A stretch of 64,000 nt of DNA from Cristatella mucedo (Eukaryota > Bryozoa > Phylactolaemata > Cristatellidae): positions 124,001 to 188,000 of the forward strand of contig WPIO01000158.1 in the NCBI GenBank assembly GCA_009760855.2, read 5' to 3'. Below are positions 38,041 through 50,950 of the stretch, one piece after another (within the stretch, counting starts at the first letter, position 1; every line of letters begins with the position of its first letter). Under the pieces are notes generated by a model. That model did no database searches, was not told the origin of the DNA, and saw nothing but the letters and a program-made list of their open reading frames with translations. A program made the position numbers and the translations under genes.

Positions 38041-40600
38041 ATGATAAACACGTTGCTGAGTCAAAGCATTGTCAGTCGGCTGCCCTAAGCCGAGGCTGCT
38101 AGGAGCTGCCGGAGTTATGCGGCCTGACTTCAGCCTCTGCTGACAAGACTTCCTGAAAGCTTGATTTAGTATATGGTAGGTGTAAGCCAGTCGGCTGGCC
38201 TGACGAAGGCGCAGGTGGCTGCGACGGTAGCTATCTGACCCGCGATAACCTCGGTCGTGCAGCAGCTGCAGCCTGCTCGGTCAGGCCGAGCTTTTAGAGG
38301 CCGGGAGACCGGCCGGTGGCATCGGCCCGGGCTACCCGGCCCCCGGGTTGCTGTGCCGGCCTCGCCGGACGGTTGCACCGCAGCCGCCACCGTCCGTTTC
38401 GCTGCTGGCTTACCATGCCGAGGATTTCTTTCTGCTGCTTCAGCCCGCGTAGCGGCAAGGTGGGTGGGTGCCGCAGCAGCTGCTGCTGCTGCCCAATGCT
38501 GCCCTCTTACCTTGCCGCCTGCCTCGGGTGGCAACTGGCTGTTCGCGGTCAGTCGGTTGGCCACTAGCTACCTGCCATTTGCTGCTTCCCCCAGCCCTGG
38601 GTGAACCCGAGCGTCCCTCTCTCTCCCCCTGGCTTGCTGTACTGCCCAGGGGGTCGGTGGAACAGTGTCTGCTTGCGAGCATGTGCACTCGGGTTTGTGT
38701 GCTTGTGCTTGTCTGTGTGCATGCCGCGCAGCGTGTAATGTATGTGTACATTGGCTCTCTGGCTGGCATGTGGGCATGGCTACCTGCATGAGGAGAGGAG
38801 TGCTTGCTGGGAGGGCTGACCTATTAATCGCGGTTGTGGTTGCCTGTTGTTTGCATCTGCCGAGCTGTTTCCCGTGCTTTCCTGACCTGCCGGGTCTTTG
38901 GATTGGAAGCTCGGCAGCTTAGCTTTGTCCTGGTTATTACATATTTCCCTCTCACTGGCTGCCGGAGCTTGCTGGCATGCCGCAAGCAATCGGTCCGGTC
39001 GTGGCTTGTGGCCAATTCTTGTTGGTGGCTTATGCCGTCATGAACTGAAGTTTCCTGCCGACTAGGCATGGCTAGCCGGCCATGCACTCCAGCTGCTTTC
39101 CATTGTTGAGGCCGCCGAGAGGAAGCTTCAGGCTGAGCCTGCGCCTGCCCCTCCTTCCCAGTGCCAGCAGAGAGGCCGGTTGGCTCAGCTGTGACGATTG
39201 CTGCTGCTGCTGCCAGTGCCGCCTTCGTCGGCAGCCCGTACGTTAGTGGCTGCTGAGAACTTGGCGGTCGAGAATCCGTGCCACCAGGCACCTCTGAACA
39301 GTTGCACCAGAACACTGTTGCAATGGTAAGCCAGCGCGATCGCCAAGGCGACTGTGTCGGTGCCAACTGGTTCCAACTCATTGCTTACTGCTGCGATGCA
39401 CAGTCTGACAAAAGAGTGTATGGCATGTGTAGTTATCTGTAGAAAGTTGTAACGTAGTAAATCAATTAAGTGTGCACTTAAGTAAGTGTGCACTTTGATT
39501 CGTGCAAAATTATGCGTTGACTGCACGACGCTGAGTGGCTGTCACGTTTGTCCTTTTCTGCTGTCAGAGCTGGTCGTCGTATCCAGCTCTCATGCTTCAC
39601 TCTGGCTGCTGAGCAAACGGAACCTATGGTCAGAAATGGTATGGACAGCAGTGGACCGCAGCGCAGTGGCTGAGGTGGCTGCTGTCTTTTGCCTACCCTG
39701 TTACTGGTGCTACTGGCACGGTGGACAGCAATGGCTGCATATTTGCTGCAGTTAATTGCATTGCGCTGTTACTTACAACCATTCCGTTAGAGCTCCACTA
39801 CCAAGCTGAAGTGCAGCAGTAGGTTTCACACTTATTGAAAATATTCCACTTTTCCCTTTCTGTGTTTGACCTGAGTGCAAATGGCGAATTCACACATTTT
39901 GGTAGCGCTCGAAGGGCAATTGTTGCCACGTTCGCTAGGTTTGTTAGCTCACTTCACTCGACTGCTGTAACCCGCATGTCGTGCCGCATCAGTTCACCAG
40001 CTTGCTTATGTGACCAGTTTACGACCAGTCTCCCGTGACGGTGGCAATTCGGCACACTTTATACTAGAACAGAGCCGGTGAAGCACCGGTCCATACGAAG
40101 TCACCGACAGCTGTGTACGAAGCTACTGATTTGCAGTCGATCATTTCGTAGGCACTTGTCAGAGTCGCTAGAATTAGCACAGCACTAGTCTTGGCTGTGT
40201 ACTAGTATGTAATCCTTCTCCCAAGAGCATCGCCGATGTTAATGTTCACGTGATTTTGGTGGCTGCACGGTCTGCTGCTGTAGAGCACTTTCCATGCCCT
40301 CCAAATGACCGTGGCCTCTGAATGCTGTCACTTGCCACGGTGACTCAAACGGCACTTGTGGTGCTGTTCAACCAGGCGATTCATTCGCTGTTGAAGTCAG
40401 TGACAGGGTTTACAATGTGCTTTCAGGTTGGCTTACATTGCCACGGATTAACCCGCCTGTATTTTCCAAACTTTGCATGCCCATTGCTAGTACTTGGGTC
40501 TCACATGCTTTGCTTTTAATGTCGATTAATGATTCCGTGGGTTGGCTTGCTGAACATGCATTGCCCAGCCCACACTGATAATCTTGCAGCTAGTTGCAAA
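38041..40600. other. Intergenic, GC-rich, no gene recognised
   Basis: GCTGG/GCTGCT-rich in the first 1.3 kb, then neutral. Several frames of 60-185 codons on both strands lack family motifs and overlap each other. Confidence 0.5.
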
Positions 40601-40665
40601 GCGCCTGGATCGAGATTAAGCTCTCTTGGGCGCTATGCAGACGACGTATAATTAGCATTACTAAT
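40597..40665 (+). mobile_element. Solo LINE-like 3' tail
   Basis: GCAAAGCGCCTGGATCGAGA..., then CTCTCTTGGGCGCTATGCAG: the conserved terminal unit shared by LINE-A and SINE-1, without a head or ORF. Confidence 0.6.
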
Positions 40666-40729
40666 GGCTGTCCAGACGAAGCCAACTTGAACGACGAGTC
40701 GTCCAACTCGTATCGGTTTATTCTCTCCT

Positions 40730-41645
40730 GCATTACACTCGCATAGTCTTTGTGGCTTCGTCTCGCGCAACAAAGAGAAAGTGGGAAGCTTAGCAGAGTC
40801 AGGAGAGCTGTTGAGCTAGTGAGTAGCATGGAAGTAGCAGCTCAGGACTGCTCAAAAGGATGAGCAATAGTCGGCAGCAGGAGAGTAGTTGTTGCTCAAG
40901 AATTGTGGAAGCGAGTTCCACAGTCTAGGACCTGCAGAGCTAAAGCTTCTGTCGCCAACGGTCTTTAAGTGGAGGAATGGAACAGCTAATTTATTGTCGA
41001 CACATGACCTGAGGGCGCGAACAGGCTGAAACTGGTGCAGCAGTTCAACTAGGTACAAAGGAGCCGAGCCGTGTCAGACCTTGTGGGTCAGCATAAGAAC
41101 TTTGCTCTGTATTCGTTGCTCAACCGGCATCCATCCTAGTTCTTTTACCAAAGGAGACACGTGCTCAAACCTCTTGGACTTGAAGACTAGCCTTGCAGCC
41201 ATTTTCATAGTCAGCTGCAGTGGCCTAATAGCTTTCTTTGGTAGCCCAGCCAAAAGGGAATTACAATAATCAAGCCGAGACAGAACTAAGGAGCAAGTTA
41301 AATTTTTTACAAGCCACTGTAGAAGACAGCTCCTAATCTTGGATAGGGATCTGACGTGATGGCTAGCTGTAGAAGCAGTCTTCTGAATGAAGCTTTTAAA
41401 ATGTATGCAGCTGTCAAAAACGACACCTAAATTTCGAGCAAGTGGTGATGGTCGCACAACAGCATCACCTATTAGAAGAGCAAAGCCTTTTAATCCAGCC
41501 ACATGCTTAGGGTGTCCTATGAGCAGCAGTTCGGTTTTATAGTCATTTAATTTCAAGAAGTTTTCCGACATCCAAGATCTAATGTCAGCTATGCAAGCAT
41601 TCAGTTTCTCAGTTGCTGAGGCAGATTCCGATGAGTCCTCTACAG
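40730..41645 (-). mobile_element. LINE-B copy
   Basis: Minus-strand frames give [60 protein letters not shown] and GPRLWNSLPQFL; the 3' tail is eroded. 5' truncation at about 41645 within RT. Confidence 0.9.
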
Positions 41646-42004
41646 TTGCAAAGATCTGGTGCAGTTTTATAGATCTACTGCATTTTTGTAGATCTTGTGC
41701 AGTCTTGTAATATAGAATCGGGAGAGTGAGCCGCGAAGTTTTGGTAGGCACGGCCAATGGTTCCATCTGCACTCCACCGAGGTCCTTGTGCAAAAGTGCT
41801 GCCGCTCTAACCTGTCGGTGTCTGCAGGTCTGTGGACCCGTCACAGCTCTAGATTGCTCATTCACTTGCAAACCTATGATTTTCTGTCAAGTGATCGACT
41901 TATCTTAGAGGGCATTTGATTTTTCAATATGAGGTCTAATATAGTGGCATTTAGGAATTTCATTGCTGTAATCATGTTGGTGATACGTAGGCAAGATGGC
42001 ATGG
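41646..42004. other. No gene recognised
   Basis: Spacer between two LINE-B copies; it begins with three AGATCT-containing words (41651-41695). Confidence 0.5.
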
Positions 42005-43230
42005 AATGTAATGCAACTTATCTCCATAGATAACTCCACAAAGCCACAAAGACTATTTGGGTGTAATGGAGGAGAGTTTTATATATAGCATAATCACAGC
42101 CTAAGCTGCTTTCGGTATGCATTCGGTAGCCAACAGACTTCATCTCAACTAACAAATAGAAAGTGGAAAGCATAGTAGTCAGGAGAGCAGTTGAGGGAGT
42201 TATTAGCATGGAAATAGCAGCTCCTGCTAAGCTCCTAGCAGCTCCTCCTAACTGCTGGAAACGATGAGCCATAGTCGGCAGCAGAGAGTAGTTGTCGAGT
42301 AAGAATCGTCGAAGTGAGTTCCACAGTCTATGGCTTGCAGAGCTAAAGCTTCTGTTGCCAAGGGTATTTAAGGAGGAATGGAACAGCTCATTATTTGTCC
42401 ATACAGGACCTGAGGGCACGAGGAGGCTGAAACTGGTGCAGCAATTCAGCTAGGATGGAGGAGTCAAGCCGTGGCAGGCCTTGTGGGTCAGCATAAGAAC
42501 TTTGCTCTGTATCCGTTGATCAACCGGCATTCATCCTAGCTCTTTTAGCAAAGGAGACACATGGTCAAACCTCTGGAATTTGCGAACTGGCCTTTCAGCC
42601 ATATTCATAGCCAGCTGCAGTGACCTAGTGGCTTTTTTCGATAGCCCAGCCAAAAGGGAATCACAGTAATATAGCCAAGATAGAACTAAGGAGCCAGTTA
42701 AATTTTTGCCAAGCCGCCGTGGAAGACAGCCCCTTATCTTAGATAGGGATCGGACGTGATGGGTAACTGTAGAAGCAGTCTTCTGAACGAAGCTTTGAAA
42801 ATGTAGGCAGTTGTCGAAGACGACACCTAAATTTCGAGCACGTGGTGATGATTGCACAAGAGCATCACCTATTAGAAGAGCAAAGCCTTCTAGTCCAGCC
42901 ACATGCTTAGGGTTTCCTATGAGCAGCAGTTCAGTTTTATCGTCGTTTAGTTTCAGGAAATTTCCCGAAATCCGAGATCGAATGTCAGCAAGGCAAGCAT
43001 TCAGTTTATCAGTTGCTGCAGCAGATTCCGACGGTTTGAATGGCAAATACAGATGAGTATTGTCAGCATAAAAGTGATATCCTATTCCATGGGCCTTAAT
43101 CACTTTCCGAGAGGTTGAGTATAAATTGGAGACCGGCAATGGACCGAGGACAAACCCCTGAGAGACTCCACAGGTGACTGGTCTGGTGGATGAGACCTGA
43201 CACGGATTGAACACTATCAGACAAGTACAA
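42005..43230 (-). mobile_element. LINE-B copy with RT motifs B and C
   Basis: Includes GVSQGFVLGPLPVSNLYS (motif B), YHFYADNTHLYLPFKPSESA (motif C with the second catalytic Asp changed to Asn), FLKLNDDKTELLLIGNPKHV (motif D) and the C-terminal domain. The 3' part has small insertions (repeated CAGCTCCT near 42220). Inactive. Confidence 0.9.
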
Positions 43231-43267
43231 TTCAAACCATGTCAGTGTGACCTAATGAGTACCTATT

Positions 43268-43352
43268 TCCATTTGCAGCAAATGTAAAGCGCCTAGAAAG
43301 AGATTAAGTTCTCTGATGGTGCTTTATCAAGTGTATTATTATTATTATTTTT
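43268..43352 (+). mobile_element. Solo LINE-A 3' tail
   Basis: Terminal GCAAATGTAAAGCGCCTAG unit and an ATT tail only. Confidence 0.88.
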
Positions 43353-43458
43353 ACCTAATTTGACTGTGCTCTCCCGAGGTGCTGGTAATCAACATGAGGT
43401 TCTGTCGAGTGCACACTGATATGACACTGCTATTACAGGGTGGACCGTTGGGCGATTT

Positions 43459-44213
<755 letters not shown>

Positions 44214-44589
44214 GGGCGATTTATATGTTACAATCTAACGACTTATAACTGTTTTGATTGCTCTATGGGGAGCGATACAATGTGGAGGTACCATGGAATG
44301 ATTGAGGGGGGATTTGGCAACTGGTCGTTCTCTTGCAGGATAAGCACGTCCTCAATATGAGCAACAAGTCAGGCACGTCTGACACAAAACTGCTTCTGGC
44401 CCGTCGTATCTTGTTCTTGATTGATTGGGGTCTGCCAGGTTCTACATACCGACAATTTGCTGTACTCCTTTAGGCCTCGTGATTGGTTTGGCATTGCTAT
44501 TTGCTGGCTCCTCCCCCACCCCTAATTGTCACCTGCCTGCTCTCCTTCGATCAGTTTGCGGCCGAGCAGTGTCTCTGAAACTCAACTAA

Positions 44590-45236
44590 TAATAATGACA
44601 CTACCTTGACGTATCACCCCGAGAGAATTAAATTTGTTTAAGGCACTGCATAGGCTGGACAAGAAGCCTGTGAGCCGATAAGCCGTAGTGTGCTCAAGTG
44701 CAGCGCTTGGAAGCCTGTAATGGAAGTCCACTTGGATGAAGCAGATGTTGTATGGATGTGTAGAGCAAGTGGGCTTCAGTTCATTTTGAATAATGTGAAG
44801 TCAATCTGTAGCCAGCCTCCTCGCTCTAAGGCAAAGGAGCTGAAGTAAATTTTTCCTAAGAATTTGAGATTGGTTAGCAGCAGCACATCCCGGCGAGCCA
44901 TGATGGCACACTAGGTAAGGCGGTTGCTTTTCACGACCTTGGTCCCGAGCCGAAGTTGTGGGTTCGAATCCTGCACTGGGCGATCTTTTGTTGCTGCTGC
45001 AACCGGTGGTGATAGCTGTAAAGGCTCTTCTGTTGCTATACTAAAGAGACTGTTGAATCAGCATAAGTTACCCGAGTCAGAGGAGCAGGTCGAGCAAGGA
45101 GGGGGAGCTACTTGAGGAGTACATGGTTCGGATATAGAGGTAGGCCAGAGCGGGAGACCAAAGGGACCTGAAAGTGAGTGACAAAACCTTGAATGAGAAA
45201 ACGTTGCTTATCGGGGCGTGCCGCGCCGGCACCGGT

Positions 45237-45237
<1 letters not shown>
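44590..45237 (-). mobile_element. Decayed LINE-A-like copy split by a SINE
   Basis: Minus-strand remnants include FSFKVLSLTFRSLWSPALAY at 45115-45200 and a LINE-A 3'-end-like start near 44590. A SINE-2 copy is inserted at 44895. Confidence 0.6.
44895..45066 (+). mobile_element. SINE-2 copy
   Basis: GAGCCATGATGGCACACTAG head, B box GGTTCGAATCC, GGTGGTGATAGCTGTAAAGG, GAGACTGTTGAATCAGC end. Confidence 0.88.

Positions 45238-45291
<54 letters not shown>
45238..45291. repeat. (CT)n microsatellite
   Basis: 54 bp pure CT. Confidence 0.97.
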
Positions 45292-45293
<2 letters not shown>

Positions 45294-45867
45294 GCTCGAA
45301 TGCCTAATAACCAAAACTTCTTTTGAGAATATATATAATTCATTTGTATAGAGAATCTTGCTTAAAACTCACATTTCAGGATCAGTTCGGGCGGTGAGAT
45401 TGCTGGGTAGGGCTGGGCAGCAGTAGTCACCGACCTGGTAACAAATGTACCTTTTTGGTCTTAGCAGCTACTATCAGGACCTGCAAGAATGTCGTGCAAG
45501 CTGCAAGCATGCTTGTCTATGTCCACTCGAGGCATTAGCAGACTCGGCATTGTTAGATTCAGTCGCAGTCCATTTTGTTGCCTAGTTACCGCAGTCAAAG
45601 CAGGCATGATTTGCACAATTTTAGTGAGGTAAGATAGAAGCAACATTTAGCTCTTCGAATAATTAGGGATACCGTGGGTAGGTTCGGTCCCCTTTCCCGG
45701 CGGTTGTCGTTTCTCAGCTGAATCTCTTCAAGAGTGCCGAGTCTCGACCTTGCGGCTTTGTGTTCCGAATGAGAGGTGAAATTCTATTTTCGGCCTCAGA
45801 AGTACCGATTCTGTGTGCAATACTCTGACCCCATCGTTTGCATTTACAATCCGCTTCCAATCAGTTT
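45292..45867. other. No gene recognised
   Basis: Begins with a stub of a SINE-1-type end (ATATAATTCATTTGTATAGA at 45332). The rest is unrecognised. Confidence 0.5.
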
Positions 45868-46450
45868 TTCATCGATCGCAAAGTTCTTCTAGAGCACCTC
45901 TCGTCTCGCCTGGGCATCACTGGCACTGCTCTGCAATGGTTCAGGTCCTATCTCAGTGGGAGACTCCAGAGTATTGACGTGAATGGACAAAGATCATCCG
46001 AGGGCACCAGGCCAAGCATCGTACCACCCACTTTTCGGAATCCAACAGTTTACAATACCTCGTAAAAATCTCAAATACTTTGGAGACCGTGCAATTAGTT
46101 CGTATAATCCCAAAGCCTGGAACTCCCTCCCGACTTGTGTCAGAACGCCCCCTGACTTGACCACATTTAAAAAGAACTTATAGACACACCTATTAATGAC
46201 AGCATTTAGTGGGTCCCTGTGATTCGTCCTTCATGTGCTTATGAGTGCTGATACTGTGCTTGCTGCCACTAACCACACTTGCATGCTGACCCTGTGCATG
46301 TCACCCCTAATCATGCTATTCATGTTGTTTATCAAGCATGGTATTACTCACCATTAAATCACGTTTCCCTTTGTATCAAATGTAAAGTGCCTAGAAAGAG
46401 ATTGAGTTCTCGGAGGGTACTTTATCAAGTGCATTATTATTATTATTATT
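45868..46450 (+). mobile_element. LINE-A copy with large internal deletion
   Basis: The RT fragment KVLLEHLSSRLGITGTALQW to QRSSEG is joined directly to the C-terminal domain at HQAKHR-equivalent text (read as [12 protein letters not shown] in a shifted frame). About 700 bp of RT, including the YADD motif, is missing. 3' UTR and ATT tail present. Confidence 0.9.
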
Positions 46451-46783
46451 AATGTCAAGCTTCCTATTAGCAAAATTAATGGAGCTGCTATTACTATGCA
46501 AAAGCTTGTGGTGACCGGGTCATCCGCAATTTCCGCCCAACCAAGCTCGCGCACCCATAGATGTACTCGATTCGCCGCCTAAGCGATTGACGGCCATTGT
46601 GGCCAAAGCGGTTTTCGGGTGCCGGGGACCGGAAAGAAATCGTTGCCGACCGGTTGGGGGGCCGGTCACCGTGTCTGTTACTTCTGCTCTTGCTGCTTAG
46701 TGCGTAAGTGAATCTGGGTGACCAGTGACGCGCGCCGATGTCGATGTTGCAGTCGCAGCTAGTCCTAGCTAGTCTCGCCAGTG

Positions 46784-47484
46784 ATGCAGCAGCGGTTCTC
46801 TCTCCCCGCAACGCAGGGTCGCAATCATTCCAAGGACATGAAGAAGTCTGCCAAAGTAGCGCCGGCTGCTGCTTCTGCTGCCGCCAGTGCTTCGTCGGGA
46901 AAGTCGTCTAAGACAGACAAGCACGTGGCCGCTGCAGCCGTGGGCGAGTCCGCAGCCGGCGCCCACGCTTCCGGTGGTGCCGCGACGCCGCGGCTGCCCA
47001 AGGTGGCGCGTGACGAGGCCGCTGCCTCCTCTCCGTCTGCCTCTGAGAGGAAGGGCCGCGGCTCGCCGCTGAGCAGCAAGTCTTACTTGAGTAAGAGCCA
47101 TGACAATCTGGCGAGCTCGCTGCGCCGCAAGGCGGCCGCAGCCGCGCATCGACAGCGGCCCGTTTCGTGGGTGGGCGAGCCCAACGTGCAGCAGCAGCAG
47201 CAGCCGGGGTATGCCGCCGCCGGCATGCCGCGCACTCCTGCTGCTTCTGCTGCCGCCGAACAGTCGGCCGCACCCCCGACGACAGTCGACGCTGGCTGCG
47301 TCGCGGCCGGCGTCTCTGCTTCGTCGTCGTCGTCTTCGCAGAGAAACAGCAAGACGGTGAATTTTGCTTTCGATGACAACAACGGCCAGTGCGACTGGAT
47401 AGCAACGGCTGCTGCGGCAGCGGCCAGCGACAGTGAGCTGCTTACCGGGCCAAGCAGTGGCCAAGCAGTGGTCCCTTCGGTCGA

Positions 47485-47568
<84 letters not shown>

Positions 47569-48493
47569 CAAGCCGACGCAGGCTAAGAGCGGCGACGGCG
47601 TACAGAGTTTGCTGAGGCCCACCACGTCGTCGCTGCAAAAGAGCGTGCCCGCTGCTGCTGCTGCTGCTGCTGGCAAGCAGCAGCTCAAGGAGTCGTCAGC
47701 GTCAGGTGCCGGCTCGACGGCAGTTGCCTCGAGGCCTTCCAGCGGCATACCGAGGCTCACCGCTCAGCAGCCGGCTGCAGCCGGATCGGCCCTCGGATCC
47801 TCTTTTTCTTCTGCATCATTGTCGCTGCCTGCGTCTGCCGCAGCGTCGACGGCGGGCAACCCGGCCAGCTACCGCGGCTCGCCTGTCCACTCGATGTCGT
47901 CGCTGTCGTCTTCGACGGCGGCTGCGGCCAGTGTCATCAAGAAGTCGTCCAGCATACAGAACCTGACCAGGCACTCACAGTCGGTGCTGCGGCGCGTCTC
48001 GAGCACTCACAACGTCGGCCGCGGCGACGGCGGCCGGAGGGCACGCTCTGCCACCACGGCGCTCGCCTCGAGCGGCAGCCGCCAGTCGGCGATGGTGTCC
48101 GGTGGCACCGGAGGCGGGCAGGCGGGCGGCTCGTCGGCGGCGCCGACCAGCTCGGCCGTGGCGTACAACGTCGAGCTGCTGGCGAGCTTCGAGAAGGAGA
48201 AGCGAGTGCTCGAGGGCCGCATCTCGGGCCTCGTGCAGATCACGGAGAACCGCAAGGCCGAGATCGAGAAGCACAAGATCGAGATACGCAACCTGCGCAA
48301 GCGGCTGCCGTCGCGCGAGGTGCTCGACGAGCTCGATAAGGCGCTCAACGAGAACCGGCTGCTGCGCGACCGCCTCGCCGAGCTCGGCGTCAGCGTCGAG
48401 CAGATCACCGACAGCGAGAAGCTGTCCATGCTGTCGTCGGCGGCGCGCGCCCAGCGAGCCGCTCGCGCTGGCAGCGTCGACAACTTGTTCGAG
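46784..48493 (+). CDS. SPECC1L: Cytospin-A/SPECC1L-like protein, coding exon 1
   Basis: Large exon of 570 codons at the N-terminus of a cytospin-A-type protein. Vertebrate SPECC1L is a coiled-coil and calponin-homology protein that links actin and microtubules and acts in adhesion and cell migration. Two starts are possible: ATG 46784, used here, or ATG 46838, which gives MKKSAKV and resembles the vertebrate start MKKASRSV. Residues about 1-430 are low complexity (Ala/Ser-rich, polyalanine at 47489-47569, a QQQQQ run), with a conserved SKSHDNL segment and a basic KKSSSIQNL region. From about 48160 a heptad-rich coiled coil begins, ending with ENRLLRDRLAELGVSVEQ, SEKLSMLSS and GSVDNLFE; vertebrate SPECC1L has matching ENR.L.DRL..LG.S.EQ, SEKL and GSVEDLL segments. 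The donor GAG|GTGAGA leaves phase 0. The open frame runs only eight more codons past the donor to a stop. Confidence 0.88.
47489..47569 (+). repeat. (GCT)n tract coding for polyalanine
   Basis: 27 perfect GCT codons inside SPECC1L-like exon 1. Two shorter GCT runs lie nearby (47649-47670 and scattered). Confidence 0.97.
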
Positions 48494-48554
48494 GTGAGAG
48501 AGCTCGAGCGCTTTTGAGTCCCACACCACCGACAGCCAGCGCATGCGCTCTAAC

Positions 48555-48567
48555 GCTCTCTCTCTAA

Positions 48568-48622
<55 letters not shown>

Positions 48623-48655
48623 TCTCTCTATAACTCTCTCACTCTAACTCTCTCG
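48555..48655. repeat. (CT)n microsatellite
   Basis: CT-rich stretch just downstream of the exon 1 donor of the SPECC1L-like gene. Confidence 0.95.
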
Positions 48656-49434
48656 CTCTAACTCTTGTCTCCTGCCAAGCGACTGTACTGCTGCTGCATG
48701 CTGTCCTGCCAGAGTTGTGCTGTCCTACCAGAGTTATCACACTCGCTTGGCCCGACGTTGCTTGCAACATTCGAGGCCCAGCAAGGCAAGGTCGCTGCCG
48801 GATCCGTTGGCTGTGTTTCGTTTGCTTGCCATTTTACGTTTGGCAGCTGTGTTGCGTTTGTGTTTCTGCTGCATTTCCAGAAACTGTTTCCCGAGGCTGC
48901 AAATTGCATTATACTGGCCCTTTGCGCTCTCTTCATCCCCTTCCCGGCGTAACAATATCGGAGATGGGCAATCCAAGAAATTCGGCAGCACGTCCCATTA
49001 ACTAAAAGAGCGGCAGTGACTCCTGATTGAGTAGTGAATACAAACCAATATTGTCACTGTCAGGTCCTCTCAGGGCAGTGAATGGGCTGCCCCTTTCCTG
49101 CCCTAAAAGATTGATAGTAATAACAGTAGTAATAAAACTGATGATGATAACAATACATCTGGGTAGAGCTCCAAGAGAACTAAAAAAAATTTCTTTTTTT
49201 TCTACTTTTGATATGCTGCATCGGTGACGACAGATTCTTTAGCTCTGTGTGTGCCACGACTTATAGAGCACCGTGCCAGCTCTGGCACTTCCTTTACCGC
49301 CATTCGTTCCTGCCCTCTCTCTATTCACCATGGTTTCAGTGTCACCAAGGCTTTACGAAGGTGCTGACATAGATAGTTTGCATTGTTTTTCCTAGCAAGC
49401 ATGTGGCACTGGCTAGCGGTGGCCAGATTTTGCA
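48656..49434. other. Intronic, no feature recognised
   Basis: Start of the large intron 1 of the SPECC1L-like gene; nothing recognised. Confidence 0.5.
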
Positions 49435-49580
49435 GTGGACACCCTCTGCATGTCACCCCTAACCATGGTATTCATGTTGTTTACCAAGCTTGATATCACT
49501 CACCATTTGATCGTATTTCCTTGCAGCAAATGTAAAGCGCCTAGAAAGAGATTGAGTTCTCTGAGGGTGCTTTATCAAGT

Positions 49581-49612
<32 letters not shown>

Positions 49613-49613
49613 G
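49435..49613 (+). mobile_element. LINE-A 3' end fragment
   Basis: CTCTGCATGTCACCCCTAAC 3' UTR, terminal unit and an ATT tail of about 9 units. Confidence 0.88.
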
Positions 49614-50519
49614 TTATCATTATTGAAAGAACAATGCAACTTTGCAGGAGAGCATATTTTCTTTAAGATCCACTGACTAGCTCGTAGGTCAGTAGATTGA
49701 AACACTTTCTTTATCAGTTTATTAGCCCCTCTCCCCAGCATTCAACAGTTTATAGGGCAGGTCTCATCTTTTTGGACAGGTGTCAGCCAGTGCTCCCTTC
49801 GACTTTTGCTGCTGTTGCTCAATCACCGAAGCCGTGCGTGCTCGTCCCGGCCTCAGCCCCCCAGCCAGCAGCTGCCTGGCATCTCAATTCTTTTCTTAGA
49901 ATAAGCATGCAGACATACTGAGAATGGCGCCCAGGTAGCAGCTAAGAGCAATTAAATGCTGCTCATTCTCGGTGCTGCCGATGGCAAGGGGGAGGGGGCT
50001 AGCGGCAACATGCGGGAGGCAGGTCAGGTTCAGAGTTCGGCAGATTGCGCTCTCATCGGTTGCTCGCTTGACTGAAACGCTTCGATCGGTGCATGCTTGC
50101 ATGCGATCGTTGCATGAAACGCCTGCCAGCTCTACTCTGAGTGCGACTTGTTTGCTGCCGACAAATTCAGATTAGCGTCTCTGGATGCAGATGCTCAATG
50201 GTATCGTCTACGGAGGTTGTGTACAAAATAGGCGTTTCCTTTTGTTGGCTGAGCTCCTCCCCCCCCCCCCCCCGACTAGTAGCATCCCTTCGCCCTCGAG
50301 GGTGATGGTAAGCGCAACCCTAAAGCTCCCTCCTTTTTCGGTCAGTCGATGTGCAGCAGAGCATGCCGTGCACTGCACCTTCTGCATTCGCCAATGTGCG
50401 GCTCAATTCTCCTGAGATTCAATCCCCGATGAACGCCTCGATAGGCCAGCGCAAGTCGCGTCACTGCACTTTATTCCCATGCTAGCCCGGCAATTAACGT
50501 GTGCAAAAGCATTTGTACG
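49614..50519. other. Intronic, no feature recognised
   Basis: Contains a C run at 50260-50273; nothing else recognised. Confidence 0.5.
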
Positions 50520-50950
50520 TTTTAATACTGCAGCATTTTTGTAGCACCCTAAGAATACTGCATCCCTCTCTGTGGGCATTTCAAGTAGGCTGAAAAAAAG
50601 CGTGTCGACTGAATAGTGACAGCACGGCTTCTAGCACACATGAATGCATTAGACGATTCGCACACGAGTCACTAAGTCAAGGGACCTTGCGCTGTCAGTC
50701 GGCAGAGTTGTAGGCTGTAGAACGTACGAACGAACTGAAGGCTCAGTGTCCCATCGATTTGAAATCCGTTAGAAGCACGGCTGAACGACCCCGAGTCACT
50801 GCAGTAGATCTCCAAAGACACGAGTCGGCCGGAAGAGTGAGTAATCCAGATTGCAAAGCTGGAGCAAGAAAATGGAGAAACCTAATCGGGAGTTAAAGGT
50901 CGTTGAAGTTGATTTGGTGCTGCTTGACAGGGAGCCAGTGCAGATCTCAT
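50520..50950 (-). mobile_element. Decayed LINE-A-like 3' end
   Basis: A minus-strand terminal unit (TTTTTGTAGCACCCTAAGAA) followed by text similar to the LINE-A ORF end and the KQHQINFN-like region near 50920. Low identity. Confidence 0.55.

Noticed and set aside
45690-45835. 18S rRNA-like word GAGGTGAAATTCT near 45770
   Set aside because: Only about 13 bases agree; the flanks do not resemble small-subunit rRNA.
46769-47760. Large minus-strand frames opposite SPECC1L-like exon 1
   Set aside because: Shadows of the GC-rich coding exon; poly-Ser and poly-Ala come from the GCT repeat read in reverse.
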